The notes: generated by a model not told the origin, from the sequence alone. Counted from the first letter of the stretch, positions 9,640 through 21,044 are shown. The stretch is DNA of 64,000 nucleotides from Henricia sp. BOLD:AAB3569 (GCA_037783545.1 JBBELK010000326.1:806001-870000); one strand, 5' to 3'. Program-made: numbers and translations.

Positions 9640-11373
9640 CAACGTGCCAAAGCCCATAGACGGCAGCCCAAAGGGTTTTGGTTAAACGAACGAGGTACCA
9701 ACAACCGAGGACAGGAACATTTAGGAAGTGACCTGTATAGTATTCGCGTCTGCCGGGGTCCCTCTGCCGCGTTTGACCATGGGGACCCTTCAAAGGGGCC
9801 AAACATTGCGCTGGATCAAACATTCGAGGTACCACACGAAAAACAGTTTAGATGAAAGAGCACATCACACAGAGTACGGAATGGCCAGACACATTTTCTG
9901 CTGCAAAAGTCCCGCCAGAAGCCCGCCAAAATTTCATTTCAAATGCAACATACAACGGCCGACGACAAACGCGTCCATTTGTTTTGAATGGGTAGCTTGG
10001 ACAGACGGCTGTTTTGTGTTTCATCCGGTGTAAATCTGGGAGTGCTGTAAACAGAGATACATGTACAAGCCATATTCACACGGGCACTACCTTCGAAGGT
10101 AAAGTTAACAACGACAGTCCCACTAACAACGACGCGACAAGCATACACACGGCCCATTATACCAAAGGTGCGCGCTCGTAAGTAGCGCGCTACTCGTTGG
10201 TAAATCTGAAATTCATGTAATTTTATAGGCATGTTAAGACGGCCAATATCATCAATACTGAGAGTGGATATCCCACACAGCCTTTGTGTGTGTAAATTCG
10301 ACGCGCGCCGCTTTCACAGAAAGCGGTTTGGAGCTTTGATAACCACATAAACAACTTGATTTTGTGTCTTACAGTATTCTGTTCACGTCGCTTTTTCTCA
10401 CAGCGACGCGCGTCAAATCTTTTCGCGCGAAAGGGCTCAATGTTCAAGAATCCGCACTCATCATCTATGAAACGTTTGTTGTGTTTTTGTATTTGGATAA
10501 TGGATAGGCCCTATAGAGCCTTTGCACGGCGGCCATGACATGGGGCAGTCACGTTGTTACCATGTGTCATGCATGAGTAAGTGCTTTGTGGTTCTATTGT
10601 TACATCATTTAAATTTAAAAAAACCTGCCACCTGTCATGGCCGCTGGTGCAGAAGATCTATAGCAGTGGTCAGTTTCGCCCATGCAACTTTTGACGGTGG
10701 AAAATGATACAGTTTAGTCACTTTAATATACACCCTGACTAATTAGGTACTAACGTCTCCGTATACATAAATTGTAACCTATAGTGACTAATCAAGAACA
10801 TCTTGCGCTGTACATAATCTCACCGGTTCTTGCCTCTTGTTCAGTGAATTCGCAAACAAATGTACAAAAACTAAACTAAGAAAGTTATTATTTTGGTATG
10901 GATACCGTGTCGAATGTTTGTGCCAACCAAGTACCCGAGAACGCCACTCAACATAGTCAATCACAGCGCTCCCAGATTTTACGCCGGATGAAACACAGAA
11001 CAGCCGTATGTCAAACCTACCCGTTCAAAACAAATGGCGCGTTTGTCGACGGCCGTTGTATCTTGCATTTATTTTATGGAATAAGATTTTGGCGGGCGTC
11101 AGGCGGGACTTTTGCAGCACAAAAATCGTCTGGCAAGAGCTATTCTGTACTCTGGGCGATGTGCTCTTTCATTTAAACTTAGTTTCATATAGTACCTCGA
11201 ATGTTTGATCCAGCGCAATTCTTGGCCCCCTTTGGGGATCCCTAGGGGTCAAACGCAGCATAGGGACTCCGGCAGACGCCAAGATCTGCAAATCCTAGGT
11301 CACTTCCTAAATGATCCTGCACTCGGTTGTTTGTACCTCGTTCGTTTAACCAAAACTCTCTGGGCTGCCGGTC
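9640..11373. mobile_element. 1.7-kb element with ~400-bp terminal inverted repeats
   Basis: About 9640-10040 and about 10965-11373 are imperfect inverted repeats. Shared words include GGCAGCCCA, TTTTGGTTAAACGAACGAGGT and CCTCGAATGTTTGATCCAGC with its partner. The interior has no credible ORF and contains a nested MITE. A non-autonomous DNA element; superfamily not determined. Confidence 0.6.
10511..10663. mobile_element. Palindromic MITE, GCGGCCATGACA family, copy 1
   Basis: CTATAG-bounded inverted repeat with GCGGCCATGACA near both ends. A second copy is at 45985-46132. TSD probably TA. Confidence 0.6.
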
Positions 11374-11865
11374 TAATAGAGTTACCGCGCAGTGCGCATA
11401 TCTGCACATTGTGTTGATATAATTGTCGATTTATCGGAACGGTTTGATTGCAAACGTGGTCCAGCGTCATGGCGACATTTGCATAAAACAAATGTTGTAT
11501 TGGCAGCATTAAAATTACCGGATTTTCTTGAACAGAATTGTTCGCACAACGTTGTGAAAAGTATTTTTTGCACAAATAAATAAGCCCCTTACATAAAAAC
11601 AGCGATACTTCCAGGCGCTATACAAACATTAGTCGGAAAATTAATCCCATTGGCCAGGAAAACATACCAACTGACGATGGTACCGTGCATACACTTTGCG
11701 TATGGTACAAAATGCGTGCACATCCTGCAAATTTAATGGGATTCGTATAATCACGATTATACTGCAGGTAGGTATCTTTGCATAATCATTAATTATACTG
11801 CATCGTCTTACGGTTCGAATCAATTGGCTATGTTGAAGTCGCCCCACTCAAAACCGTTTTGGCTA
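11374..11865. other. Nothing recognised
   Basis: Intronic sequence between the long-TIR element and the DIRS-like recombinase; no supported feature. Confidence 0.35.
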
Positions 11866-12485
11866 ACATAGATGTTGCCGTAGGTCAATGGACCAGGTCA
11901 AGGACCACCCAGCAGCCTCAAGTATGTCTTTCATGGTTACCCCTAATTTGTGGGAGCAAGACGCTAATGATACTCTTGTCGAATGTGCCCAACTGAGAAA
12001 TTTTTGTAACCAGCGGCTGATTGTTAAAGAAACCACTTTTTTATGTGGTTTGAGGAAGCTCACAAACAACTGGGTTTCCGAACCTCGGCAGTTGTCTGTT
12101 CGTTTTATGTACTAGTATACTGCTGTTACTGGACAAATCTGTTCGAATGCTTCTATTGTGATACACCTGATCTCATTCCCTGGTCTGTGCTGCTTGTGCA
12201 ACTTTGACGGAATGAACTTCAAACAGCTGTGTGATGCGGTCAAATCCACTAGGCTAATATTCACCAAGGAAGACGCCCATCCCAAGGTCACCAAAGCTAA
12301 AAGCATTATTGTTTTTAGTGTAAGCACTTTCAGCGACAATTCTTCCCAAGGTGGTAGATTTTTGAGGAACAGCGGTACTGGCTCTACATCCCACGTTTGA
12401 GCATATTTAGGTCTTGAGGGTTGCGATTAAAGAAACCTTTCATTAACTGGCAAATTTATTTAGATTGTCCAACAGGCACACACCG
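11866..12485 (-). pseudogene. DIRS-like tyrosine recombinase, C-terminal part
   Basis: Minus-strand reading gives PKYAQTWDVEPVPLFLK, then LSLKVLTLKTIMLLALVTLG, then RPG, and after a stop and frame change SRWLQKFLSWAHSTRVSL and MKDILEAAGWS. This is the order of the tyrosine recombinase of DIRS-type retrotransposons, with the H-S-T-R box carrying a catalytic His and Arg. The catalytic Tyr expected after AAGWS is not seen. It continues the N-terminal half at 13078-13388 once the intervening TTAA-flanked insertion is discounted. Stops and frameshifts make it a pseudogene. Confidence 0.75.
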
Positions 12486-12489
12486 TTAA

Positions 12490-13073
12490 AGGGACACACC
12501 GACTTTGTTGGGCTATTTTGGGCTCGAAGTAGACCCATACACGATTCTGAAAGTCTTTCCGAAATAGACTGAAGAGAACCTGAAAAGAAACTGCAAAATT
12601 TTGCCGTTTTTGAGAATTTCTTTTTAAAAAGTCGAGGTCACGTGTCCTTGGAGTTAGTTTTACTTCGAGCAGTATGACCGTGTGATACCAGTCTACCGGA
12701 CAATGTGACATCTAGCCCCATGCGCGGCACACACACGTTGCCCGCCCAAAACCGGTACCGGTACCGTGGAACTACAATTGTACGTTCGTGAAGACAAACC
12801 ATGAAAAACCCATTCGGTCGTCCAGGCTGTCCAGTGAAATCTTCAGCAGAAAATTAGAGATATCCAAAGCAAAAAGCTGCCAAGGGAAGAGCGAATCGTT
12901 AGTGAACGGCTGGTAAAGCGTTTAACTCGACTATTGACCGTTTTTATAAATGTTAAGCTTTTGTGGTTAATTACGGGAAATTCTGACGATCTTTTTTTTC
13001 ACAAGGACCATCAACAATTATTGTCAAGGATGCTATACACTAAATTACGTAAACAGTAGGCCGGTGTGTACCT
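12490..13073. mobile_element. TTAA-flanked TIR element inside the recombinase gene
   Basis: The ends AGGGACACACCGAC and, inverted, AGGTACACACCGGC are flanked by TTAA at 12486-12489 and 13074-13077. The recombinase reading resumes in frame across the single remaining TTAA, which fixes the boundaries. TTAA points to a piggyBac- or Kolobok-type transposase (inference). 584 bp, non-coding. Confidence 0.8.
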
Positions 13074-13077
13074 TTAA

Positions 13078-13391
13078 TCCGGCTGTGGTAAAGCGAAATA
13101 GCCGACCTGTGTGTGTAGACACCTTAGCTCCGGTAACTAACCTTCTTGACCTTTCACAGTCGACTAGGAATTCCATTATTTTAGTTATAGGTGCTGAAAT
13201 TGGATCAAGTGATCATTTTGTACGACACCAAGCTGACCATGCAGACTGGTATTGTTGGTGAGTTGATGTTCGGCAGCTGTCAAGTATGACCTGAGTAAGG
13301 TCTTGCGAGAAACCTCTCGCTTCATACTGTCTCCGCAGAGTAGCCACGCCGGGGCGTGGCTGTCCCGAGTGTGGTTGAGTTTTACCACTAA
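13078..13391 (-). pseudogene. DIRS-like tyrosine recombinase, N-terminal part
   Basis: Minus-strand frames give SQDLTQVILDSCRTSTHQQY and then, after a shift, DPISAPITKIMEFLVDCERS. These match the SAM-like core-binding domain of DIRS-type tyrosine recombinases (R-x-x-T-x-x-Q-Y, then v-x-x-F-L). It is broken by frameshifts, and bounded by the TTAA element on one side and the 174-bp MITE on the other. Confidence 0.7.
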
Positions 13392-13565
13392 AGCCCAATT
13401 CATACTCGCTCGGCGACCTACGTGCGGAACGGAAATGTTGTCCGCCGAGTAGGGTCAAACAAGTTCAACAGTGCGCGGTCAGTATTAACTCTGCAGCGAC
13501 TACACTCGGCGAAAGTGCGGCGAGTATGCGGCGAGTGAGTTCGGCGGAGAAGTATGAACCTAGCT
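13392..13565. mobile_element. MITE with TAA target duplication in the DIRS-like element
   Basis: The ends AGCCCAATTCATACTC and, inverted, AGCTAGGTTCATACTTC are flanked by TAA (13389-13391, 13566-13568). The interior is rich in CGGCGAG and CGCCGAG words. It belongs with the other TAA/AGC elements here. Confidence 0.75.
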
Positions 13566-13568
13566 TAA

Positions 13569-14565
13569 CGCTAGTATCACGTTCCGTAACACCTGTGCTA
13601 AGAGACAAAAGGGCGGAAATGCATATATGCTTGTTCTTTCATCCAGTTCATCGAGAATGCATATATTGCTACTGCTCCCGGGTCTGGTTTTCACGCTACA
13701 TAGCGAGGAATTTGATGATTGAGCCTTGAAGCAAAGAGATTTATTGTTGGGTGAAACATCAGTTTCCGGCATACGAGTGTGAACGTCTCTGGGTGGCGCA
13801 TCCACTCCAGTCTGTCTACAAACATTATTGACTGAAAATCTGCTATGTTGTTTTCTGTCCCGGGAACGTGGTAGGGCAGTAAGTATGATCTCTCTCTGCA
13901 TGCACCACATCCACATTTTTTATCGCTAATCTCGATAGATTAGATGTGTGGGTCCCTTGAGTTGAGGCATCTGATGTTATGGTCAACGTTGGTAATCGCA
14001 GTGGTTTGCCATTCCATTGACGAATGCACTGTGTCCACCACTGAAGTTCTTGAATGCTTGCTTGTGACAATGCCACTTGACTCTGATACGTCGGGTCTCT
14101 TCGAACCACCCGAATCAGATCCAACTGTAAAGCCCTGAACAAAATTGGGGCTGGGACAACATCTTCTGCTGTGGCATTCATCTTGTCCAATATATTGGCT
14201 AATGCCTCTGCTGTGAGGATTGGACACTGTATGGTTTTCGACAAAGCATTTACAGATGTGCTATTTTCTTCTGGCAGACTCAAAGTCATAGCCTTGGAGT
14301 TTACTACATGGCCCAGAAATTGTATCTGACGACTGGGAATCAACTGTCCCAGGTCTTGAAATAGATGCAAGATATAGTGCATCTGTTGCAGTGTTTCTTC
14401 CTTGGAATGTGCCACCAAGAGGAGGTCGTCCAGATAAATTACAATTTTCATCGATCCTTGTCTGAGATGGGAGATGACTGGCTTTTGTGAAAAGGCGAGG
14501 AGCCGATTAACGGAACGACTTTTTTATTGAATCGCAGGAATTTATTGTGATTTGGGGAAAATCTT
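13569..14565 (-). pseudogene. DIRS-like reverse transcriptase / RNase H
   Basis: The ORF at 13843-14451 reads MKIVIYLDDLLLVAHSKEET, with the polymerase motif YLDD intact. It continues with QIQFLGHVVNSKAMTLSLP, ILDKMNATAEDVVPAPILF, and the RNase H motif ITSDASTQG. Upstream, other frames give KPVISHLRQ just before the start, and downstream WKPDPGAVAIYAF and YAFPPF. This is the RT-RH order of DIRS/Ngaro retrotransposons, and the ORF order ORF1, RT-RH, recombinase on one strand confirms the class. It is degraded by frameshifts, and the first RT motifs are lost where the SINE is inserted. Confidence 0.85.
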
Positions 14566-14567
14566 AA

Positions 14568-15452
14568 TAATAATAATGGTGAATACCTATATAGCGCACA
14601 TGCCCGCCCCTGCAGGGGTGCTCCTGGCGCTGTTGCCATTATTACCGCATCCTCTTGCAACAGTGCCCCTTTAACGCACTCCCAACTCCTGCGTACCGAG
14701 GCCCTGTTGAAACCGGCCCCATTTCGCGGGGTAACAAGCGATAGAAATCTTGTCGCCTCTGCTGGACCAATCAGGACGCTTGGCAGTGCGTTGCAGGCAT
14801 TCAAATGTCACGCGCGCAGATTGTAAACACCGTGCATAATATAAGTAAGGCTGGCCGTTGTTCGCGTCGGCGATTGGTTGCTATTTGAAGCATAGTGGGG
14901 AATCCGTTCCATTACATTCGTGAGCATGCATCCCTGTTATTAATTTGAGTAAATTAAGATCGTCGCCGGAAATTTTGGTAGGAATTGGACAGTCATCAGG
15001 AACAGAATCCAGTACAATTTCTGGAAAGTATAGAACTCGTTTCCTTTCGGCATAACATGACCGAATTTATTAAATTACATCAAAATTACTCGGGCGTGTG
15101 TTGTCCGAACACAACAGCCGACTTACTCCACATATTTGCGGGGATTTCCTCAGGGTATTTGTATCGTCGCTTAGCAGAGTGGAAATTCCCTGAGATCTCA
15201 GGATGTTATTACCGCTGCCATCAGGAAATCACCAGAACCATTTCGCTTCAACTAGGTGGCTACCTGGCCAAGGCGCACAACCAGCAGTTAGATTGTGGCA
15301 TTTCCCCCCTAACAGCTCCCAATATATCGCTCGGGTTGACGAGGCATTTGAGATTAAGTGTCTTGCCCACGGACACAACGCGTTGGCACGAGTGGGGCTC
15401 GAACCCATAACCATTCGATCACGAGCACGGCTGTATACCCACTAGACCACAC
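14568..15452 (-). mobile_element. tRNA-derived SINE (minus), split by a nested insertion
   Basis: The head has an A box (GGTCTAGTGGG, 15438-15448) and a B box (GGTTCGAGCCCC, 15394-15405). A conserved core follows (TGTGTCCGTGGGCAAGACAC), then a segment ending in TATATAGG and an (ATT)n tail at 14568-14580. The core and tail segments are contiguous in another copy at 61449-61610 but separated here by 557 bp. The body may belong to a widely shared metazoan SINE core (recalled MetaSINE-like; unchecked). Confidence 0.7.
14649..15205. mobile_element. 557-bp insertion within the SINE, 10-bp target duplication
   Basis: TTATTACCGC occurs at 14639-14648 and 15206-15215, exactly where the other SINE copy has it once. 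Ends carry only a short ATCCT inverted match. No coding potential recognised; class unknown. Confidence 0.6.
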
Positions 15453-15459
15453 ATGCTGT

Positions 15460-16381
15460 TCAAAATATTTGCGTCCGTAGGGCTGCTGTTTGTCTCTGTG
15501 ATAAGATGTGTAGTGCTTGTAGGACCCTCTTTTTTTCCTTAGACTTGGCTTTGGGTTTTGAGTCGGAGCCTGAAGGTTTTACTACCTCCTGCATGGTCAC
15601 TTTATTCAACTGTTCTTCTTCTTCAACTTTCTTTTCCCATTCATCACCAATAATGCATCCCATAGAGGGGTTCACATCCCGAAGATACCCCCTCCTTGAT
15701 GAAGGGTTCAGAATGTCGTTGTCTTAACACCGACACACGCTGAATTGCAGAGCCTAGTAGGCTACCTGGTTTCGCAAGGAGACTTTCTTAATTCCACATT
15801 GTTTTTCTGCAGTTGAACTTGTTCTACTGCTTTGGTCAATGAAATCACTACTCGAAGGAGATCTTCCTGAATATACCAGATATATTTGTCACTTTTCCAG
15901 GCCTCATACTTTGATTCTTTCATGGAAGACCTGATTGGCTTTGGCATATCAGGTGCTTTGAAGTACTTTTCGATGGAAGGGTCTGGTTTGAACCCAATTC
16001 ATCTTTCTTGCTTTGTTCCAAAATATTGGTGCGTTGCTGCTTCCACCATTAAAGTACTTCAGTGTGAAACATCATGCCTTTGACCTCTTCATGGGGTTTA
16101 GCCAGAGCAGATTTGTGTGGACTGGTTTTATCAGTACTTTTTCCTTGCCCATCCACTTCGCCCTCTTCTATGTCATTAGTGACATCTGCTGCATTGACCG
16201 AAATACTGTCATCGCGTCTACGAGATCTCTCAGGTGATGAAGGAGGGCTGTTATCCGACTGCACCATCAGTCTAGATCTAGAGGAAGATCTTGACCGGTA
16301 TTTACGCTTCATTGATCCTCCATCATGTCCATGAACTGAACGAACAATAGACTGGGATCTGGACCTGCTACTCTCACTCAT
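15460..16381 (-). pseudogene. Putative ORF1 (gag-like) of the DIRS-like element
   Basis: Starts at 16381 with MSESSRSRSQSIVRSVHG, followed by an Arg/Ser-rich region (RSRSSSRSR, SPERSRRR) and an acidic stretch (NDIEEGEVDGQGK). After a stop and frame changes come KYEAWKSDKYIWYIQEDLLR and a Lys/Glu-rich tail (WEKKVEEEEQLNK). It is on the same strand and upstream of RT-RH, where DIRS elements carry a gag-like ORF1; SR-rich starts are common there. The assignment rests on position and composition. Alternatively an unrelated host SR-like exon, less likely given the stops. Confidence 0.45.
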
Positions 16382-16699
16382 GTCATAGGTCCTTGGTCGA
16401 GGCAGTACGTGGGGCTGTGCGCATGCGTTCTTTTAAAATTGGTGCCCGCCGGTAGTTGCAAGAGAAACGCCAATTGATTCGAACCGTAGGTGGGTGCAGT
16501 ATAATCCGACAGCGCCGCGCCCCGGCCCTTGATTACGTTCTGTTTACCGGCTCAATTTCAAACCTTGAAAGCTTTAAAAGTTGTTCATTAACCATATAAA
16601 ATAGCACATTTTAAGATGCATTAAATGCATGCTATATAAAGAAAGTTGGCTGCACGACTGCACGACTGCACGTGGTGTGGTCACTTTTAACCCACACCA

Positions 16700-16830
16700 C
16701 CGGTAATATATATCAATTTGTTCAGTTCAGGTTCGGCAAATATATTTGCCGAACCCAAACTGAACAAATGTTCAGGAAGAAATCTGCCAAACCGAACTGA
16801 ACCCGAACTTGCGGACTTCGTTACAGCATT
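16700..16830. repeat. Palindrome with TTTGTTCAGTTC arms
   Basis: A near-perfect inverted repeat at about 16718-16770 around GCAAATATATTTGC, then CGAACTGAACCCGAAC and GTTACAGCATTAC, related to 9048-9140. A small foldback family. Confidence 0.45.
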
Positions 16831-17045
16831 ACATGCCCGTGTCAGTCCACCAATATCCCGCTCTCGCCATCATCTAACTCTTGACCTTCTTCGCTGTCCC
16901 ATTGTTTAACGCAATAAAACAAGTTGGCCAAATGAAAGGGATTGATACAGCCACAAGAGCATTTACGAGTTGGTTAGAACAAGTGGGGGTTTTACTGTAG
17001 TGCTCATTGTGATTTTTAAAGAAAAGACCAGTTTTAATTACTGAA

Positions 17046-17062
17046 CACACACACACACACAC
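17046..17062. repeat. (CA)n microsatellite
   Basis: About eight CA dinucleotides. Confidence 0.8.
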
Positions 17063-17535
17063 ATGAGGAAGTAAATTGCCCAGATGAATCGTGCTCGGCA
17101 GTGATTTCTCAGCACAACAAACGATGTATAGAATATCTCAAATAAAGAAAACTTACTTTTGTAAAAAAGCTTGACTTGTAGCCAAGATTTTTAACATTAG
17201 TGTGCCAGACGAATGTTTAATGCAGCAGCAACAATAACTGGTCTTTGGTTAAATCATAAACTAAACTTAAAAGACATGTTGGTGTGCTTCTATCAGCAGG
17301 TAAGCAGTTATTGTTAATCTCTTTTTTTCCCATTTGGAGTTTTGTTCATGCCTGTCAGATTTTAGAGAAAGCAACCGTGGAGAAACATGCTGTGCCGTAC
17401 ATTAATTCAAGTGCTTTGTTCACATTTCGATGAAAGATTCTGGAATGTCATCTCCACTGCATTATTAACCACAGCTCTCCATACCGAAACTATGGAAGCG
17501 TGTTGCTGCCAACTTGAAATGTGTTTGTTTACTTA

Positions 17536-17712
17536 TCTCGTTTAAACAACTTAACAACACTATTTCATTTAAACGAATTGGCTATCTTATTTAAACGAAT
17601 TGGCTATCTCGTTTAAACGAATTGGCTATATCGTTTAAACGACTTGGCTATATCGTTTAAATGCCTTAATTATCTAGTTTAAACAACTCAATTATCTCGT
17701 TTAAACGACATA
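17536..17712. repeat. 22-bp tandem repeat centred on GTTTAAAC
   Basis: About eight units of the form GGCTATCTCGTTTAAACGAA with small variations. The 8-bp palindrome GTTTAAAC is kept in most units while the spacer varies. Confidence 0.8.
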
Positions 17713-17827
17713 AGTCACGTCATTTCACCTATAGTTGAAGTGAGCTGCCAATTTGTCCGAAACAGCGGCCCGGTGTTTTAGCCGCCGATTCAGCTGCACA
17801 TTCGAAAATGATGTTGTACAAACCAAC

Positions 17828-17976
17828 AACTTTTAATGCATTTTCTATTTGTACGTGTTTTAGTTTGAGAAGGGCCCAATCACTTGTTAATTAGGCACTA
17901 AATAATGTGTGGCTGAAGCTAGACCAAAATTAAGTGTGCCGGGGACTATAATTAATTAGAAAATGCATTAAAAGTT
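17828..17976. mobile_element. MITE with AACTTTTAATGCATTTTCT ends
   Basis: Perfect ~19-bp inverted ends enclosing about 110 bp. A diverged partial copy of the interior may follow at 18060-18140. Confidence 0.6.
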
Positions 17977-18149
17977 AATTTGGACAACATAAAGAGAACA
18001 ATTTTTTTAAAGATGTGCGTTCGAATATTTCAGTGAAAATGTTTCATTTGTTACATGTAGCTCTTTGGAAAGGGGTCCCATTAAACCATTAATTATGGTA
18101 TAATAATTAGTGAGTGGCTGATGCTGAAACCAAAATGAGATGTGTCCTG

Positions 18150-19370
18150 GATCAGAGGAGTGTGTTTTTACAATAGGTAACCTTCCTCTAGTTTATGTAC
18201 TCTGGATTTTCCATCATTTTCCAATGTGCATGCTGAATCGGTGGCTGGAACAGCAGGCCGTTGTTTTGGCCAAATTGGCGGCTTACCTTTAAACAAAATC
18301 AACTTGGCAGCAACACACTTCCGTATGTACCTACGTGTAGTTGCCTGCATGCTTTTTTTTCAGACAGATTGTTGTTGTTTTTGTTTTATTTTATTGTTAT
18401 TTTTTTAAATTTTAATAGTTTAAGTTAAAGATCATAAGAGTGGTGCTGAGTGTAAAAACCAGTTCACACAGGATAAAACCTAATGACGTTTCTCTTTCTA
18501 CAGAGTAATCAGCAGCTCGGTACCTTCGTTAGTCTAGGCCCTAGACGAAAGGGCGTATTCATGACTAACTGCTAGACCCAATAGACTCGTTCTAAGTCCC
18601 ATCTCCAGATCGTGTTGAAATATTGACCGTCAAAGGAAATTGCCAAAAAAATTCCCCAAAAAAGGGGGTAAATTAGTGTGCTTGCGTTAATTAAGTATGT
18701 AGATACGGCTGGATTTTTCTGAAATCTGCCTGTCCTTTATTTCCCGTCGTGCGTGCGTTGCGCTCGTCCGTCTGTAATCGGTCTATGGAGCGACCCTCCG
18801 ACCCCTAAAGTAAAAAAATACACCTATTTGAAATAAATGGTATAACCCACCGACATACCTGGTGATTATTTTTATACATCCAGTGCAGCCTCCAAGGACC
18901 CACCTATCCAAAACTGTTAAAGAAAATAATTTTCTATATCTTTTTTAATGGTGAAGCAGTTTTGAAAATATGCAAATTTCACTATTCAAAAAGTGAAAAA
19001 ATTGCAAAACTAGCCTAAAATCGTAATTTGGCTGTTGCCATGGCAACAAAGTATTTTTTTTCAAAAATTTTACCAAATTTGTTAGTTTGGGGCAAAGGTC
19101 CGTCAAATATGAAAGTATGAAAAAAATCTATTTTTGACCGTGGCCACCCGATTCTCGATATTTACAGTCCCTCACTCTTAAGACGACTACCTGATAATAA
19201 CATATGCGGGCGTTGAAAAATGAGAAAGGATATATGGCCGATGTTTTGTTGCGGTTTTCAATTCAATACTTAAATTTAGTAAAAACTTTACTTTGTATTT
19301 GGATTGGCTAAGAAAATGTCCTATCTCGTATTCAAAGCCTTCTAAGAATTTTAGTTTAGGAAGTCAAAAT
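18150..19370. other. No supported feature
   Basis: AT-rich intronic DNA with poly-A/T runs; nothing coding recognised. Confidence 0.35.
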
Positions 19371-19690
19371 ACTATGAATTGTAGGATAGGGCGACAAATC
19401 GTGTTTAAAAAAGCTATATTAGGGCGACCTGCTCAATAGGGCGACATTTTGGTGTCGCCCTAATATTTTTGAGTTTAAAATTAATTTTTTTAGGTAAAAA
19501 AACATTTTGTTTAGGTCGAGAACCATTTTTATGGGGACTGGAGTCGTTTCTCTTCGGTCTGCGACCATCTCCGGAAGCTTCGGGTAAAAAAATAAGGTGT
19601 CATTTTGAGTGACTCTTGCCGAAATTTCGGTGGTCTCCGGCGAGAGTCTTGCCGAAGTGTCGCCCCATTGCGGCATCCAGCGTTCTTTAA
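19371..19690. mobile_element. GGGCGACA-family repeat, copy 1
   Basis: Starts ACTATGAATTGTAGGATA, contains AGGGCGACATTTTGGTGTCGCCCT (a hairpin; arms AGGGCGACA/TGTCGCCCT), and ends near GCGGCATCCAG. Clear copies at 24868-25170 and 61614-61870. Non-coding dispersed element. Confidence 0.75.
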
Positions 19691-20124
19691 ATACTTAGAT
19701 AAATTGTGACGTTAAAAGTGAACGCAGAGCGCAGAACTCCCTAAACAGCCAATCGAATACAGCGTGGGACGCGCTATGAACCGCGCCTTCTCCTAAGCGT
19801 TTTTCTCACGCAAAACGCACAACACGCGCACCAAAACAAAACCGGTCTAAGTACAGTATGCGTCCTGAGTATTTTTCTAAAGTAAACAACTTAGCCACTT
19901 GCGAATTGAATAAGTATTTTACTTTAGCCAAAAACTAAGTAAAATTCTTAAATTTTTGGCTTAAGTACTGAATTGAATACCGCCCCTGGTTGTCACATTT
20001 TGCACGTTAGTGTACGAGTCTAGTTCCTCTTCCGATATCCAGCGTAATGGCATGCTCAACGCGTGAGATACCGCGCTCAAAAAGCAAAACAAAATTACTT
20101 GCATAAAATCCAGACTACATACAC

Positions 20125-20369
20125 CAAAAGGAGATTACGCACGAAAGCATAGACTGGTGTCCAATCCTATCGCTTATTTCGAATAACTTTGTCAAGCATC
20201 GACTTCGATCAGGCTTGTGTTGATGAATACGAACATACCGTCTTTAATATATTGGACATACATGCTCCTCTGAAGACACGTACTGTTAAGGTCCGGGCTG
20301 AATCTGTTTGGTTTAACGACGACATTAGAGCTGCGAGGAAGATCCGCCGTCAACTTGAACGAAAATACC
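20125..20369 (+). pseudogene. CR1-like LINE, segment before the RT domain
   Basis: Reads DEYEHTVFNILDIHAPLKTR followed by SVWFNDDIRAARKIRRQLER. This is the endonuclease-to-RT linker of CR1/L2/Jockey-group non-LTR retrotransposons. The reading breaks at a MITE (20370-20552) and resumes after it (CRREYRDQCNVVRSMINQAK). Confidence 0.75.
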
Positions 20370-20552
20370 CAGCACGATATCTGGCAGAGGGATTCCCCCC
20401 TAACGCCCCTATACCTCAACACACTCTTCCCTTTTGTTAACGCACCAATCCCCCCTAAAAACTGAAAGGAATTCCTTGGAAATTTCTTGGATGTTTGAGA
20501 CACAGTAAGTGAACAATGGTAGGGGGGAGTCCGTTTGCCACATATCGTGCTG
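20370..20552. mobile_element. CAGCACGATAT-family MITE, copy 1
   Basis: Inverted ends CAGCACGATATCTGGCA and TGCCACATATCGTGCTG. It interrupts the LINE ORF. Other copies at 62222-62392 (full) and 30156-30306 (partial). Confidence 0.7.
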
Positions 20553-20635
20553 CATATGTCGACGGGAATATCGTGACCAATGCAATGTTGTCAGGAGCAT
20601 GATCAACCAGGCCAAAATATTTCACTACTCATCCC

Positions 20636-21044
20636 AATGCATAGTTCCGACCTGTCAATCAACCGAACCCGCCGACCAATCACAACAGAGCTAGCAGATG
20701 TCTCACTAACATAGGTCAAAGTGCACTGTACGCTCACAACATGAACAACATGATCACGCGATATGTTCTGCCGGCCCCATACAATTTGTACAGTGTTGTA
20801 TGCGACGATCCGGATGAATTTTTATTTTTCAAGGCCGGTCGTTTCGTTGTTCAAAGGTACGAAAGCTATATTTCGTGATGATATGATATCCCTGTATTAC
20901 TGGCCCTTTACTCAATCTGTGCTTTCCGTTGAAAGTCCCATTGCTTTGTGCGTTGTGTGTCGCCATTTTTGACGATAGCGTGTGAGCCATAGCAACAATA
21001 TCCAAGGGGGCGGAGTTAACTGGGCAAAATCGGAACTATGCATT
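20636..21044. mobile_element. MITE with AATGCATAGTTCCGA ends in the LINE
   Basis: AATGCATAGTTCCGA at 20636 is inverted at 21030-21044 (TCGGAACTATGCATT). The LINE reading continues after it (KALAIRISYYRNQHIRYF). Confidence 0.65.

Noticed and set aside
14985..15410. 141-codon plus-strand ORF
   Set aside because: Antisense to the SINE and its nested insertion; the same sequence elsewhere is non-coding repeat.
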